DNA from: Pseudanabaena sp. Chao 1811
GTDB lineage: Bacteria > Cyanobacteriota > Cyanobacteriia > Pseudanabaenales > Pseudanabaenaceae
Reading direction: 5' to 3'
Length of the DNA stretch: 64,000 nucleotides
Assembly: GCF_027942295.1 (NCBI RefSeq)
Contig: NZ_CP101416.1
Span: forward strand, 3,768,501-3,832,500
The notes below the pieces were generated by a model. That model was not told where the DNA came from, ran no database searches, and worked only from the letters and a program-made list of their open reading frames with translations. This document shows positions 26,585-37,946 of the stretch, piece by piece. The stretch's first letter is position 1, and every line of letters begins with the position of its first letter. The position numbers were made by a program, and so were the translations under genes.

Positions 26585-29500
26585 TTATCCCACTAATTGG
26601 ACGGTTGAGCCTTCATCATTTTTAGAGACCTCAATGAGTGTATTAAACGCTTCCTTCATTTGGGGCATATGAGTGATTACAAGAATACATTCAAAATCGG
26701 GCGCGATCGCATTAATGGCACTGACAAGGCGATCGCATCCTAATTGGTCTTGACTACCAAATCCTTCATCAATAATTAGGGTTTGGAGCGTACTGCCTTT
26801 GCGCTGGGCTAGTATACGGGAAAGGGCGAGGCGCACCGCAAAATTAATCCGAAAGGATTCTCCTCCCGAATAGGTTTCGTAGGGTCTTGTACCTCTCGTA
26901 TCAGCTATTTCAATATCCAGAGTTTCGATGATGCGATCGCTTTTTTTGCCAGATTTTTGGGTAATAAAACGGACATTTAATTGGCGATCGCTGAGTTGCG
27001 CGAGAATTTGATTTGCTTCTACTTCAATTTGGGGTAAAACATTTTCGAGCATCAGTGCTTGAATGCCATTTTTACCAAAGGCTTGATGTAATTCGGTATG
27101 AATGCGTTGACGATGACGGGCTAGTTCGATTTGAGCGAGGGTTTCCTGTTCCCGTTGACGACTTTGCTCTAGTTGTTGTTGGGCTTGCTGAAGGCTACCG
27201 ATTTGGGCAAGGAGTATATCCATTTGTGATCGCCAGTTTTGCAGATTTTGGCGCAAAGCATTTATTTCCTGAGCATGATCGCCTTGCAAAGCTTGAACTT
27301 GAGACTGTAATTGTGTAATTTGCGCCGTGATAGTTTGCAATTCCTGCTGATAGGTGTTTTGGGTTTGTTGCAAATGGTTCACCTGTTGCTGGATTTCGGG
27401 ATATTCCTGTTCGGCGCGGGTGAGTTCTTGATAGCGCAGAAGTGATGGCGTAAGTTCTTGTTTTTGAGCGCGAAGTTGTTGATGGTGGTCAGGCTCGTAG
27501 GCTAGCTGTGTGAGGGCGCGATCGCATTGTTCGAGTTCATGCTGGACTTCTAGATCGATCAAATTTTTCGTTAAGCGTTCCTGTAGTTGATTAATTTTGG
27601 TTTGCAGATCAGGGATTTTCTGTGAGAGATTATCCGCTTGTCGTTGGGCATTTTTTAATTCCGATTGTTTAACCTCTGCCCAGCGCCATCGTTCCACATC
27701 ACCACGGGCGAGGGCATGATTTTTTTCATCATAGGCGAATTTATGAATATTTTTATCAATGAGTTCCATTTCCTCCCACGCTTCACGCATATAGTTTTGA
27801 TTTTGCAAACAGTCATTTAATGCCGCAATTTCTAGATCAATCTGCCCTAGCCTCTGCTTTGCCTCGGCGATCGCCTTGAGCCTTTCCTGCAAAGTTCCCT
27901 TACGCTGAATCAAATCATTAAGCGGTGCAAGCTCCTTTTTTAAAACACGATATTCTTCTCGCAACACTTCAATTTCACAATTAGAGGCTGCCTGTTGTTC
28001 TTTCACCACCCAAATATCTGCTTGCAGGTCGCGAGATTCCTGTTTGTGTTTTTTCTGCACTAATTGCCAGTGGTCTGCATCGAGGGGGCGATCGCACAAT
28101 GGACAAGGCGCATTTGGTACAGTTAGCTGACGCATTTTCGATTCTAATTTATGAAAAGCCGCTTCACTATCTGCCAATCTTGTTTTTAATCTTTCCAAAA
28201 AATCCCGCCGTTCTAACCCTTTTTCATGGACACGCTGTTGATAAACTTGTTTTTTTTGTAATGCTTCAATCTGGCGATCTAGCTCTTGAGCATTGATCAG
28301 CAATTGATCGTGGTTCTTCACTTGCAAATACAACTGTTCCCTTTTGGCAATTAGTTCTTCGAGTTTTGCCGAAAGTTTAGTTTGCTCTCGTTCCAATTGA
28401 TGCTTCAACACCTGATGACGATGAATTAGGGGGGTAGATTGAGCATGGAGGCGATCAAATTCCTGTAAGACTGCCCTTGCCTTGTGTAATTCGGCGATCG
28501 CGCCTTCAATTTCGGAGCCTCGATTGAGAATAACCGTTAACTCAGTTTCCTGCTGAACCAATGCCTCTAACTGCGCTTGATAATGGCGTAATTGCCCCTT
28601 GAGTTCACTTTGCAAGCTCGCAAGTTTATGACTAAATTCTCCTCGCCGATCGCTAAGTTGTTGATATTTTTGCAACTTGCGTTCTAGTTCAGATTCTTGC
28701 ATAGATAGCAATTGATAGCGTTCGTAATCTTGCAAAATTTGCGATCGCTGAGCGAGGCTAGCCTCTAACTGCTGCAATTGCTTTTGGAGGTTCGTTAGCT
28801 GTCGTGAACCTTGAGCAAGATTTCCTGTAATTGAATTATGTTGTTGCTGTTGCCAAGTCAACTGCTGCGATACATGTTGATATTGCTTTTGCAAATCTTC
28901 CACAACTTGCAATCGGGCGCGATCGCGACTTTCCCACACTTGCAAATCTGTTAATTGCGATCGCAAAGTTTCTAACTGCGGCGCAATCTCCGCTCCTGAT
29001 TGAATCTGCTCCCGTAAATGTAACAATAAATTCTCTAAAACCGCCGATTCTGCCTTGCTAGTCCTTGCAATATCCTTCGCCCGTTCCGCCAACTCGTCAT
29101 ACTGCGACAAAGCCAACATATCCGCAAGAATCTGTTTGCGATCGCTCGGACGCTTCAGCATAAATTCGTCAGCACGACCTTGACGTAAATACGCCGAATT
29201 AACAAAGGTTTCATAATCCATCTTTAGGTGCGAAATGATAGTCTGCTGGGTTGATCGCACCTTGCGCTCAGTGAGGGATTTAAATTTTCCTTCACTCTGC
29301 ACCTGAAATTCTAGAGAGGTTGAACTATTGCGCGATCGCGTTCTGATCACCCGATAGACTTCGCCACCTGCGATAAACGTGAAATCTACTTGAGTTTCTT
29401 TAGAACCAACATGAATGACATCATCTTCACTCGCTGCCCGACTTATTCCCCACAATGCCCAAGAAATTGCTTCTAATAATGAGGATTTCCCCGCTCCATT

Positions 29501-29596
29501 TGCACCACAAATACAAGCAACATGCAGCCCACTAAAATCTAAGGCTAATTGTTGATAGCTCAAGAAATTTTTTAATCTTAATTTCTGAGGGATCAT
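26585..29596 (-). CDS. sbcC: nuclease SbcCD subunit C (SMC-like ATPase)
   Basis: The 1003-aa product has the SbcC/Rad50 plan: N-terminal Walker A CGANGAGKSS (31-39), a Q-loop region ending in AYLRQGRADEF, a long coiled coil broken by a zinc hook CPLC near residue 498, a second coiled coil, and a C-terminal signature YSGGESFRINFAVRLALSRIL with Walker B LQTLIIDEGFGSQD. With SbcD it forms a nuclease that cuts DNA hairpins and palindromes. This is relevant here because the window is full of long perfect palindromes. sbcD is not adjacent. It appears monocistronic. Confidence 0.95.
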   Translation of the reverse strand: MIPQKLRLKNFLSYQQLALDFSGLHVACICGANGAGKSSLLEAISWALWGISRAASEDDVIHVGSKETQVDFTFIAGGEVYRVIRTRSRNSSTSLEFQVQSEGKFKSLTERKVRSTQQTIISHLKMDYETFVNSAYLRQGRADEFMLKRPSDRKQILADMLALSQYDELAERAKDIARTSKAESAVLENLLLHLREQIQSGAEIAPQLETLRSQLTDLQVWESRDRARLQVVEDLQKQYQHVSQQLTWQQQQHNSITGNLAQGSRQLTNLQKQLQQLEASLAQRSQILQDYERYQLLSMQESELERKLQKYQQLSDRRGEFSHKLASLQSELKGQLRHYQAQLEALVQQETELTVILNRGSEIEGAIAELHKARAVLQEFDRLHAQSTPLIHRHQVLKHQLEREQTKLSAKLEELIAKREQLYLQVKNHDQLLINAQELDRQIEALQKKQVYQQRVHEKGLERRDFLERLKTRLADSEAAFHKLESKMRQLTVPNAPCPLCDRPLDADHWQLVQKKHKQESRDLQADIWVVKEQQAASNCEIEVLREEYRVLKKELAPLNDLIQRKGTLQERLKAIAEAKQRLGQIDLEIAALNDCLQNQNYMREAWEEMELIDKNIHKFAYDEKNHALARGDVERWRWAEVKQSELKNAQRQADNLSQKIPDLQTKINQLQERLTKNLIDLEVQHELEQCDRALTQLAYEPDHHQQLRAQKQELTPSLLRYQELTRAEQEYPEIQQQVNHLQQTQNTYQQELQTITAQITQLQSQVQALQGDHAQEINALRQNLQNWRSQMDILLAQIGSLQQAQQQLEQSRQREQETLAQIELARHRQRIHTELHQAFGKNGIQALMLENVLPQIEVEANQILAQLSDRQLNVRFITQKSGKKSDRIIETLDIEIADTRGTRPYETYSGGESFRINFAVRLALSRILAQRKGSTLQTLIIDEGFGSQDQLGCDRLVSAINAIAPDFECILVITHMPQMKEAFNTLIEVSKNDEGSTVQLVG

Positions 29597-29736
29597 TTGG
29601 GTATGTCAGAATCTATATTATGCAGTTATACTATTTATTATTTAATTATCATAATAATGTATTGTCTAACAAAAGTTCATCCTCTAAGACTCAGCAGTAG
29701 CAATTCATAAATTGTCCCTGCTAAATTTTAGAGATT

Positions 29737-30147
29737 GTGATCGCTACACAGGATAAATACCTAGAAGCTGAGAGCATTATGGAAATATGGGAAGAAATTA
29801 GTCACCAAAGAGTCAAGTACATTGTCGATAGCTATCAGTTAGATGGCGATGATAATGAAGATTTTTATGACTATTTAGAAGATCTCTTGCAAGCCTATGC
29901 ACCACCACAAATTGAGTTAGCACTTGTAGAAGTCCTGATTGAAGGTTGGCGAAATTTTCCCCTTATACGTGGTGTTCAATTTCTAGAGCGATCGCATGAG
30001 CTTTTAAAATCTTGGGAAAATAAAACAATTAACCCAAAGGTTTCTGCTACTCATTTTCGTCTGATTACGGGGCTCGATCCCACCCCTATCTTTGGTATGA
30101 GTATCCCTCAGACAACTAGAAGTATATTCCCTTCTATCAGTAAGTGA
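29737..30147 (+). CDS. hypothetical protein, acidic, unknown function
   Basis: The product has 136 residues from the GTG (VIATQDKYL); an ATG 14 codons later (MEIWEEI) is an alternative start. It is acidic and mainly helical in the first 105 residues (YQLDGDDNEDFYDYLEDLLQ, ALVEVLIEGWRNFP, GVQFLERSHELLKSW). It ends in the distinctive stretch THFRLITGLDPTPIFG. There are no membrane segments, cysteines or catalytic motif. I do not recognise the family. It is divergent from sbcC with 140 bp between them and is followed by a 451-bp gap. Confidence 0.7.
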   Translation: MIATQDKYLEAESIMEIWEEISHQRVKYIVDSYQLDGDDNEDFYDYLEDLLQAYAPPQIELALVEVLIEGWRNFPLIRGVQFLERSHELLKSWENKTINPKVSATHFRLITGLDPTPIFGMSIPQTTRSIFPSISK

Positions 30148-30598
30148 TTTTCGATTTATTTCTTTCAATCAGCAGCATAAAATCGTCATCACTAGACTAT
30201 AGCGATTTTCGTTCTTTCTATAGCAAAACAAAAAATTAAAACCTTTGCTAGGACTGATTTTCGATTTTCAAATCGTTTTGCAAACAAGTATGTACTCATT
30301 GAGAAAATGCGCTATTTTTAGAAATTGAATTCTATACGAAGTATGAATTCAATTTATAGGCTGCAATTTATTGATGACATGAGCGATCGCTAGCGATTAC
30401 TATGGTTATAGTTCTTGATTATTAACTTATGCAAAGTTATGCCAACAGTAAATTGTTTACCTTCCTTGTCTCTCATAAAATTAGTCAATAGTCTGTGAAT
30501 TGTTGAACAAGACGGCTACTCATTGGTTTACTAATTTACTAGGGGGATTCGCCTTTTTATCAGCTAACTAGAATGTATAGAAGGCGAAGCTGTTTTAT
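30148..30598. other. 451-bp intergenic region upstream of the large histidine kinase
   Basis: It contains one long A+T-rich hairpin at 30322-30355 (AAATTGAATT ... AATTCAATTT, GAA loop, one bulge), which probably terminates the gene at 29737. The remainder is A+T-rich and presumably holds the kinase promoter. No other structure was recognised. Confidence 0.5.
30322..30355. terminator. long A+T-rich hairpin with GAA loop
   Basis: Arms of about 15 nt (30322-30337 and 30341-30355) pair with one bulged C and one G-T pair around a GAA loop. It lies 175 nt after the hypothetical gene, so its terminator role is uncertain. Confidence 0.5.
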
Positions 30599-33500
30599 AT
30601 GAATCTTTCTTCATTATTTCCACTAATTTCCAGATTAACCAACAGTATGTTTAAAGGTGAATTGACCTTTAAAAACTTCTTAGTCTTCTTATTGTTTGCC
30701 ACCTTGGGGTATTTGGGCAACTATCTAAGGCTGCCCCTATTCTTTGGAGTCGATCTTCTATTTGGTAGCATTTTCGTTTTAATTGCAACTTATCTCTATG
30801 GGATAAGAATGGGGGCTATAGTTTCTGCGATCGCCAGCGTTCACACATATTTTCTGTGGGGACAGCCCTATGCCGCAATTTTGCTATTTTTGGAAACCCT
30901 TTGGGTAGGTCTCGGACTCAATCATCAAAACAAAAACAAGCGTCCTTACAACATGGTTTTGCTGGTATTGTCCTATTGGCTATGTTTAGGCGCTCCGCTA
31001 TGTTTTCTCTCCTATTACTTTTTTCTTAAGTTTGGGCTCAGCTCCGTTATCTTAGTAGTCCTGAAGCAAGTAATTAACGGTGCATTTAATGCGCTCATTG
31101 CCAATTTGTGTCTTTACTATTTACCCATACGTCAGTGGTTTCAGTATCATCCAAGAGATCAGAAGCATCCCCGCATTCAGCAAATATTGTTTCATTTGCT
31201 TTTAGCATTTGTATTTTTCCCTCTTCTCATAACAGCAACTTTGAATGGCTACCAAGCCCTGCACTATATTGATAATGAAATTTATACCCAACTGCAAGTT
31301 AGTACTACCTCTCTAGCATCGGACTTAAAGGTTTGGCATCAAAGTAATTTGCGAACCTTAGAAGAGCTAGCTACATTAGCAGGAGAGGAAAAAAATTGGG
31401 AACAGTTACAATCTTCTACTCTTGCCTTAGGCAAAGTCACTCCATCTTTACTGAGTATTTATATCACGGATGCCCAAAGTAACGTTATATCAACGTTTCC
31501 TATAATTTCTAATACAGAAAGAGCCAATCTTAGTACATATATAGCTAGTGAAAATCTTTTTCAAGAGGCTCGTTCCACCCTAAGCCCTGTTTTTAGCAAA
31601 ATTCATAAAAGCGAGAATATCTTAGAGGCTATTCATGCTGATGTAGCTGTCCCAGTCCTAAAAAATAATGTCTTCAATGGTGTCGTTATTGGCGCATTAG
31701 ACATTAATCAGGCTAATGATATTTTGACAAAAAATGCACTAGTCAGGCATATTGACGCATTTCTAATTGATCGCAATAAAGTAATTATTGCTAGTTCTTC
31801 GCCGAGTCTTACAGTAGGGAGTATTTTTAATATAGATCAAGGGGGTGAAACCTTTGCTTTTAAAGCCAATCAGGTGCAATGGTTTCCGCAGATGAAAGGT
31901 GCGGCGATCATGACTCGATGGCGCAAATCCTACTATATTCAACAAAATGCTATTGATCCGCAAAATCCTTGGACTTTAGTTGTCCGTTTATCGCCTGTTA
32001 GCTACATAGATCTCCTCGAAAATCTATATACCTATATTTTGGCAATTGTGCTGACGATTGTTTTATTAGCAACCTCTGTTGCCAATTCTCTCAGTCAGCG
32101 TTTAGTCAAACCAATCTCGAAATTGATGCGGCTTACCACCGATCTACAACAAAATCTCTCTGGTGATTCAGATTTTATCTGGAATTCCAACAGTTTTGCG
32201 GAAATCGATACGCTAGGTTATAACTTTCAGGTTATGGCGATCGCCTTACGTGACAAGTTCCGCGAAATCCAACAAGTCAATCTCGGTCTCGAAAAAAGAG
32301 TTCAAGAACGTAGTGAAGAACTCCTCAAAAGCGAGCTTAGACTCAAACAAATTACTGATGTCATCCCCAGTGCGGTGTATCAGTTTCACCGTGATATCAA
32401 TGGCAATTACTCTGCTCCATTTATGAGCAGAGGGGTTTACGATATATATGAAATTACGGCAGAAGAAGCATATCAAGATATTTATAAAGTCCTTAATCTT
32501 ACTCTTCCTGAAGACCAAGCAGAATTTGTCAAATCAGTTAACGATTCAGCAGAAACCTTGACATTCTGGACACAGAAATATCGTATTAAAACCCCAAGTG
32601 GTAAAGTTAAGTGGATATTTGGTCAGGCACAACCATTATTGCAAGAGGATGGCAGTATTATCTGGCATGGGATTATTACTGATATTAATGATGTCAAACA
32701 GATAGAATTAGCTTTAAAAAATAGTGAAGAAAGATGGCAATTAGCGATTCAAGCTGCTGATGACGGAATTTGGGATTGGGATCTAGAAACAGGGGTAATA
32801 TTCCGCTCAGCACGTTGGCGCACAATCTTAGGGCTAGATGCAAATGCTGACAATGAGCAAATAATAGATTGGATAGATCTAATTCATCCTGATGATCGTG
32901 ATATGGTCTTAAAAGCCCATACCAGTTATCTCAACCGTGAAGTTCCGCGCTATATCATGGAACATCGCATGAGACATCAAGACGGAAGTTATCGATGGAT
33001 CTTAACGAAGGCTGTAGCTCTGTGGGATGAGAATGGAAAACCCCTACGTTTAGTTGGCGCAAACAGCGATATTACTGAGCGCAAACTAGCAAGTACTGCT
33101 TTAGAAAAGCGAGAAAGCTATCTGGCGATGCTGGTAGATATCCAGCACCATCTCATTGCCGAGAGTGTCAGTATTCAGGAATATACCAATATTTTAGAAA
33201 TATTAGGTAAGGTTTCTGACTTCTCAAGCATCAAACTCTTTACCTGCGAAGAAGATCCTAGCGATACTTTTAATATTGATCTGAGTGATGCTCTTGGTAC
33301 TACTTTACATGTTGGTTTATATGCTGCTTGGTATCGTCAGGAATCACGGCATCCCACATTTTCGGAGCAAGCAAAATTTATTCAAACTCTGAATACCTCT
33401 CAATGGCTACGCCGACTTTCACAAGGGGAGCTTATTAATGAGTCCTTGTCTACAATCTCCGAATCTGATCGATCAATTTTGACATCTAAAGGAATTTGCT

Positions 33501-35299
33501 CAATTTTAATGATGCCAGTGATTGTGAATAATAACTTTTGGGGATTTCTAAGCTTTCATGATTATCAGAGCGAGCGCCTGCGTGATTATGCTGAGGTTAG
33601 CCTATTAACAATTGCGGCATCTTCCCTAGCACTGCATTTAGAGCGCCAACAGGCAAAAATGGAAATGTTGCAGGCCATGGAATCAGCGCAGGCAGCAAAC
33701 CGAGCTAAGAGTGAGTTTCTGGCTACGATGAGCCATGAAATTCGGACACCGATGAATGCCGTTATTGGAATGGCGAGCTTGCTATTAGATACCGATCTTA
33801 GTTCAGAACAACGGGAATTTGCAGAGATTATCAGATCAAGCGGCGATAACTTGCTCACAATCATTAGCGATATTCTGGACTTCTCTAAGATTGAATCAGG
33901 TCGATTTAGTTTAGATATTCATCCTTTTAATTTGCGGCATTGTATCGAAGAATCCCTTGAATTATTATCAACTTACGCCTTATCGAAGGAACTAGAATTA
34001 GTCTATTGTATGTCTGATGGAGTGCCAGAATGGATTTTAGGAGATATCACGCGCCTACGCCAAATCTTAGTTAATCTGCTAAGTAATGCAATTAAATTTA
34101 CCCATCAAGGATCTGTCAGTGTCAGAGTATCAATACAGCAAGTTGATGGTTCTAGCAATAGTTCTAATTTAGAAACATCGTACCAGTTGCTATTTACTAT
34201 TCAAGATACTGGTATTGGTATTCCCCGCGATCGCTATGATCGTCTATTCAAACCTTTTAGCCAAGTGGACTCTTCTACCACACGTCAATATGGGGGCACA
34301 GGACTAGGACTAGCTATTTCCAAACATTTGACAAATATTATGGGTGGTGAGATATCCTGCGAGAGTGAAGTTGGGGTCGGGTCTACGTTCTCCTTTACGA
34401 TCTCTACATCTACCGCACAGCCTGAGTCACCAAATTCTCCGTGGGAGCCAAGTTTGGCAGGACAGCGCTTATTAATTCTTGAGGACAATGAGATTAGCAG
34501 AGAGGAGTTAATTAGATTTGCGCAAGTATTGCAAATGGAAGTAATTACAGCAAGCTCTACTCAGCAAATAATCGGTTGGTTGCAGGAGGGTCAGCAGTTT
34601 GATTTAGCAATTTTTGATGCTTGTCTTTCAGGGGCAGAAGCATCTGGTAAAATTCACGATCTGGGCGATCAAAGTGATCAATCCGACATTATCAAATTCA
34701 TCCGTACGCAATCAAACTTGCTACCGATAATTTTATTGACCAATCATCACAATGGTAGTGCTTGGAGAGATAGTGACACAATAGTTTCTCTCAACAAACC
34801 AATCAAGCGATCGCTACTATATAGTTCTCTACTAAAACTCAATAGTAGACGCGCCCAATTAGAAGTAATAGCAAAACCCAAAGATAGTACCATCTTTGAT
34901 GCAAATTTTGCTAATAAATTTCCTTTGAAGATTTTGCTAGCTGAAGATAATATCGTCAATCAAAAGGTGGCAACTCATTTTCTCAATCGCTTAGGCTATC
35001 GAGTTGATGTTGTTGCTAGCGGTATTGAAGTATTAGAGTCTATATATCGTCAACCCTATGATGTGATTCTCATGGATGTCCATATGCCAGAGATGGATGG
35101 GCTAACTGCAACTAGACGCATTATTGCTGAGTCATCTACTCAAACACCTTGGATCATTGCACTTACAGCCAATGTGGGAATGGGCGATCGCGATATATGC
35201 CTAGAGGCAGGGATGCAGGATTACATAAGTAAACCCATCCAAGTACCAGATTTAATTCAAGCTTTGGAGAGAGCATTCCAAAGTAAGAACAGTTCCTAA
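30599..35299 (+). CDS. large membrane hybrid sensor histidine kinase (Cache-HAMP-PAS-PAS-GAF-HK-REC-REC)
   Basis: The 1566-aa product starts with about six hydrophobic helices (20-190), then another helix (~198-218), a periplasmic Cache-like sensor (220-480) and a helix (~478-500). HAMP follows, with a coiled coil (500-580), two PAS/PAC domains (about 585-710 and 715-840) and a GAF-like region (850-1010). HisKA has [12 protein letters not shown] with His near 1045; the ATPase shows [15 protein letters not shown] and GTGLGL. The first receiver has an Asp in [10 protein letters not shown] (near 1339) but lacks the usual D-x-x-M-P context, so it may be atypical. The second ([11 protein letters not shown], near 1492) is canonical. 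It senses an external signal at the membrane and feeds a phosphorelay whose partner is not nearby. Confidence 0.92.
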   Translation: MNLSSLFPLISRLTNSMFKGELTFKNFLVFLLFATLGYLGNYLRLPLFFGVDLLFGSIFVLIATYLYGIRMGAIVSAIASVHTYFLWGQPYAAILLFLETLWVGLGLNHQNKNKRPYNMVLLVLSYWLCLGAPLCFLSYYFFLKFGLSSVILVVLKQVINGAFNALIANLCLYYLPIRQWFQYHPRDQKHPRIQQILFHLLLAFVFFPLLITATLNGYQALHYIDNEIYTQLQVSTTSLASDLKVWHQSNLRTLEELATLAGEEKNWEQLQSSTLALGKVTPSLLSIYITDAQSNVISTFPIISNTERANLSTYIASENLFQEARSTLSPVFSKIHKSENILEAIHADVAVPVLKNNVFNGVVIGALDINQANDILTKNALVRHIDAFLIDRNKVIIASSSPSLTVGSIFNIDQGGETFAFKANQVQWFPQMKGAAIMTRWRKSYYIQQNAIDPQNPWTLVVRLSPVSYIDLLENLYTYILAIVLTIVLLATSVANSLSQRLVKPISKLMRLTTDLQQNLSGDSDFIWNSNSFAEIDTLGYNFQVMAIALRDKFREIQQVNLGLEKRVQERSEELLKSELRLKQITDVIPSAVYQFHRDINGNYSAPFMSRGVYDIYEITAEEAYQDIYKVLNLTLPEDQAEFVKSVNDSAETLTFWTQKYRIKTPSGKVKWIFGQAQPLLQEDGSIIWHGIITDINDVKQIELALKNSEERWQLAIQAADDGIWDWDLETGVIFRSARWRTILGLDANADNEQIIDWIDLIHPDDRDMVLKAHTSYLNREVPRYIMEHRMRHQDGSYRWILTKAVALWDENGKPLRLVGANSDITERKLASTALEKRESYLAMLVDIQHHLIAESVSIQEYTNILEILGKVSDFSSIKLFTCEEDPSDTFNIDLSDALGTTLHVGLYAAWYRQESRHPTFSEQAKFIQTLNTSQWLRRLSQGELINESLSTISESDRSILTSKGICSILMMPVIVNNNFWGFLSFHDYQSERLRDYAEVSLLTIAASSLALHLERQQAKMEMLQAMESAQAANRAKSEFLATMSHEIRTPMNAVIGMASLLLDTDLSSEQREFAEIIRSSGDNLLTIISDILDFSKIESGRFSLDIHPFNLRHCIEESLELLSTYALSKELELVYCMSDGVPEWILGDITRLRQILVNLLSNAIKFTHQGSVSVRVSIQQVDGSSNSSNLETSYQLLFTIQDTGIGIPRDRYDRLFKPFSQVDSSTTRQYGGTGLGLAISKHLTNIMGGEISCESEVGVGSTFSFTISTSTAQPESPNSPWEPSLAGQRLLILEDNEISREELIRFAQVLQMEVITASSTQQIIGWLQEGQQFDLAIFDACLSGAEASGKIHDLGDQSDQSDIIKFIRTQSNLLPIILLTNHHNGSAWRDSDTIVSLNKPIKRSLLYSSLLKLNSRRAQLEVIAKPKDSTIFDANFANKFPLKILLAEDNIVNQKVATHFLNRLGYRVDVVASGIEVLESIYRQPYDVILMDVHMPEMDGLTATRRIIAESSTQTPWIIALTANVGMGDRDICLEAGMQDYISKPIQVPDLIQALERAFQSKNSS

Positions 35300-35335
35300 A
35301 TTTAACCAAAGGCAGCGCTTTGCGCCACCCTTGAT

Positions 35336-36046
35336 TTACTGACTATCCGCAGAAGCATCATTTGAGGTTTCAGTATTAGAGGCAGTTTCTTTTTGGGAGC
35401 GTTTTTTGCGCTCAGCTTCTACCATATCGGCAATCATTTGACGTGCTTGTTCAATTTTATCGAGGTTAGAGCGATATAAATCGATATCCTTGAGTAAGCG
35501 ATCGCTACCAAATTTCAAGATGTCACCGACTAACTTGAGGGTTTCTTCACGTTTTGTATTATCGGCGATTGTTTCAGGATCAACGATTTCGAGCAAAGCA
35601 TATAGTCCAACACCGAGCAAGCGACTATATTTAAAATTTTCTTTGTTAGCGATCGTATGGAGTTGACCCGATAGAGGCTCAAGATGGATTCCAGATTCGA
35701 GGTTAGTCAACAGAGTTTTAACTTCATTGGGTGATCTCGTAGCAAGATCGCTGAGGGTCGTTGCGTCTTGACGCACACGATCAGAATCAAACTGAAGCGC
35801 TGAACATAATGCATGAAATACGGCAAAGCGATCGGTCTCAGGTTTATAACCAACGGTAAAACGATCAAAAGTGGTTACTAAACCTAAGGCAAAAATTGAG
35901 TCATAAACAAATGTTTGATTGACTTTCAGCAAATGTACTTCCACCAAAAGCTCGTCTATAACCCGTCGATAGACTGAATTGACTGGCTTTGGGAAAGCTA
36001 AATAAAAATCTTTTTTGGTATCAGAAACAGTACGAACGGTATTCAC
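35336..36046 (-). CDS. thf1: photosystem II biogenesis protein Psb29/Thf1
   Basis: The product is about 236 aa. The N-terminus VNTVRTVSDTKKDFYLAFPKPVNSVYRRVIDELLVE and GLVTTFDRFTVGY are the family signature. Thf1/Psb29 supports photosystem II assembly and repair and stabilises FtsH proteases in thylakoids of cyanobacteria and plants. The C-terminal third is a coiled coil with a charged tail (ERKKRSQKE). No ATG is available; the GTG before NTVRTVSD fits known N-termini, with two upstream in-frame TTG codons as alternatives. It is a firm cyanobacterial marker. It converges on the large kinase with 36 nt between stop codons. Confidence 0.94.
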   Translation of the reverse strand: MNTVRTVSDTKKDFYLAFPKPVNSVYRRVIDELLVEVHLLKVNQTFVYDSIFALGLVTTFDRFTVGYKPETDRFAVFHALCSALQFDSDRVRQDATTLSDLATRSPNEVKTLLTNLESGIHLEPLSGQLHTIANKENFKYSRLLGVGLYALLEIVDPETIADNTKREETLKLVGDILKFGSDRLLKDIDLYRSNLDKIEQARQMIADMVEAERKKRSQKETASNTETSNDASADSQ

Positions 36047-36134
36047 AGTCAACAAAACCTGACGACAAGATAGTGCAAATTATCATCGCACAGATAGCCA
36101 TAGCATCAGTCTATCGCTGTAGATAAATTTTGAT

Positions 36135-36226
36135 CTATAGCATCAAAACCTAAATAAGTGAAAGCACGAAGTGCCGCCTTCATTTATTTGGGTTTTATGT
36201 TCTAAGCAAAACTTACATTGCTATAG
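36135..36226. mobile_element. D-family MITE-like element, 92 bp
   Basis: The ends CTATAGCA and TGCTATAG bracket an imperfect stem: AAACCTAAATAAGTGAAAGC with a matching CTTCATTTATTTGGGTTT. The flank GGGTTTTATGTTCTAAGCAA is nearly identical to that of the copy at 53769-53888. Confidence 0.65.
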
Positions 36227-36303
36227 GTTTGATTTAAGCAGCGCTTTGTGCCACCGAAATCAATGTTTGTGTTTGGGCGGGAAAACGCTATATTGTGCAT
36301 ATT

Positions 36304-36418
36304 TATAGCTGCCGCCAGTTATGTTAGGACAAACTCAAAACCCAAAAGAGAGTTGTGGTGCTTTGCACCACAACTCTCTTTTGGGTTTTACATCCTGAGA
36401 CACTTAGCGGCAGCTATA
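36304..36418. mobile_element. D-family MITE-like element, 115 bp
   Basis: The ends TATAGCTGCCGC (36304-36315) and GCGGCAGCTATA (36407-36418) are exact inverted repeats. The interior is a long hairpin with arms AAAACCCAAAAGAGAGTTGT and their complement around a GGTGC-TTT-GCACC tip. Confidence 0.75.
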
Positions 36419-36455
36419 TAACTTGTCAAGCCGTTACTTTTAGGTAAATCCAGTC

Positions 36456-37946
36456 ATGAACTTAGCTCGGCTAATTTCTGAAATCGCTGCTAAATATACT
36501 GATAAACCTGCAATCATCTTTGAAGGCACAACTTGGACTTACCAAGATTTCGATCGCCAAGTACAGCATTACGCCTTGATGCTCACACACCTCGGTATCA
36601 AAAAAGGCGATCGCGTAGCGGTGCAACTACCAAAATGTATCGAGGTTTTATTTTGGCACTTTGCCATTCTCTCTATCGGCGCGATCGCCTTACCCCTCAA
36701 TCCCGACTATCGCCCCGAAGAAATAGTTTATTTTTTGACAGATTCGAGCAGTTCCCTATTTATAACGACTCGCCATCTCTACAGCAAAGTCCAATCCGCA
36801 GTTCAACATTTATCGGATTTACAAATTCTATTTAATGGGGAGACAACAGCACCACAAGCAGCAGAATTTACACCTGAATATGCCACTTGTGGCGATGATA
36901 TCGCGATGATTTGTTACACCTCTGGCACGACAGGACGTTCTAAGGGTGCAGCAATTTCTCATCGCAATCTGATTGCCAATACACAAGCCCTACAACAAGC
37001 ATGGGCATGGAGCGATCGCGATGTCTTGCTCCATGTTCTGCCATTATTTCATGTACATGGTTTAAATGTGGCGACTCTAGGTTGTCTTCATGCAGGGGCA
37101 ACGATGATCATGTTTGAGAAATTCGAGCCGCGCCGCGTATGGGAAACCTTAGCCGCAGAGCATTGCACTATATTCATGGGTGTTCCCACTATCTATCAAC
37201 GACTAATTAATGAATGGGAAAAATTAGAACCAAAGCCAGATTTAGCGCAAATGCGCGTATTTATCTCTGGTTCTGCACCCCTGAGCGATCAACAATTCTA
37301 TCAATTTGAAAAGCTCACTGGATTTCGCATTCTCGAACGCTATGGCATGACCGAAACAGGTATGAATGCCTCTAACCTAATTACACCAGAACATCGTAAA
37401 GCTAAGAGTGTTGGCTTCCCATTATCAGGGGTGAAAATTCGCATCGTTAATGCCAATGGTCATGATGTGGATGTATCTCAAGTTGGCGAAGTTTGGATTC
37501 GTGGCGCAAATGTATTTCAAGGATATTGGCAAATGCCCGAAAAGACTGCCGAAGCCTTTGTGGATGGATGGTTTCGCACAGGTGATCTTGGTTTTCAAGA
37601 TGCTAATGATAATAATCGGCTCTATTTAGTCGGTCGCGCCAAAGAGTTGATTATTACGGGTGGATTTAATGTTTATCCCAAAGAAGTCGAGAATGTTTTG
37701 GAAAGTCACGATTCGGTTAAGGAATCAGCCGTAATTGGACTCCCTGATCAAGATTTTGGCGAAAAAGTTGTAGCAGCGATCGCTCTCAAAGATGGGATAA
37801 ATACCACCCCTGAAGTATTAATCGAACATTGCAAAGGTCGTCTTGCCTCTTACAAATGCCCAAAGCAAATCTTTTTTGTCACCGAACTTCCCCGTAATGC
37901 TATGGGCAAAATCCAGAAAAATATCTTAGCTCAACAGGTTCAATAA
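36456..37946 (+). CDS. acyl-CoA synthetase (AMP-forming), malonyl-CoA ligase (MatB)-like
   Basis: This 496-aa ANL-superfamily enzyme has the AMP motif CYTSGTTGRSKGAAISH (near 153-168), a linker VLPLFHVHGLNVA, ERYGMTETGMNAS, FRTGDLGF, GGFNVYPKEVE and the C-terminal Lys motif PRNAMGKIQK. HVHGLNVA and RYGMTETGMN resemble malonyl-CoA synthetases, which activate malonate, more than long-chain fatty-acid ligases. The cyanobacterial substrate is not established, so a broader fatty or dicarboxylic acid range is possible. It is cytosolic and monocistronic. The last four codons and the stop lie inside a 28-bp terminator stem. Confidence 0.87.
   Translation: MNLARLISEIAAKYTDKPAIIFEGTTWTYQDFDRQVQHYALMLTHLGIKKGDRVAVQLPKCIEVLFWHFAILSIGAIALPLNPDYRPEEIVYFLTDSSSSLFITTRHLYSKVQSAVQHLSDLQILFNGETTAPQAAEFTPEYATCGDDIAMICYTSGTTGRSKGAAISHRNLIANTQALQQAWAWSDRDVLLHVLPLFHVHGLNVATLGCLHAGATMIMFEKFEPRRVWETLAAEHCTIFMGVPTIYQRLINEWEKLEPKPDLAQMRVFISGSAPLSDQQFYQFEKLTGFRILERYGMTETGMNASNLITPEHRKAKSVGFPLSGVKIRIVNANGHDVDVSQVGEVWIRGANVFQGYWQMPEKTAEAFVDGWFRTGDLGFQDANDNNRLYLVGRAKELIITGGFNVYPKEVENVLESHDSVKESAVIGLPDQDFGEKVVAAIALKDGINTTPEVLIEHCKGRLASYKCPKQIFFVTELPRNAMGKIQKNILAQQVQ

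Larger units (their letters stand above)
36047..36455. other. 409-bp divergent intergenic region with two hairpin elements
   Basis: It lies between thf1 and the acyl-CoA synthetase gene, so it must include both promoters. Two D-type elements (36135-36226 and 36304-36418) fill about half of it, which is unusual because these sit upstream of both genes and not at 3' ends. Confidence 0.6.
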
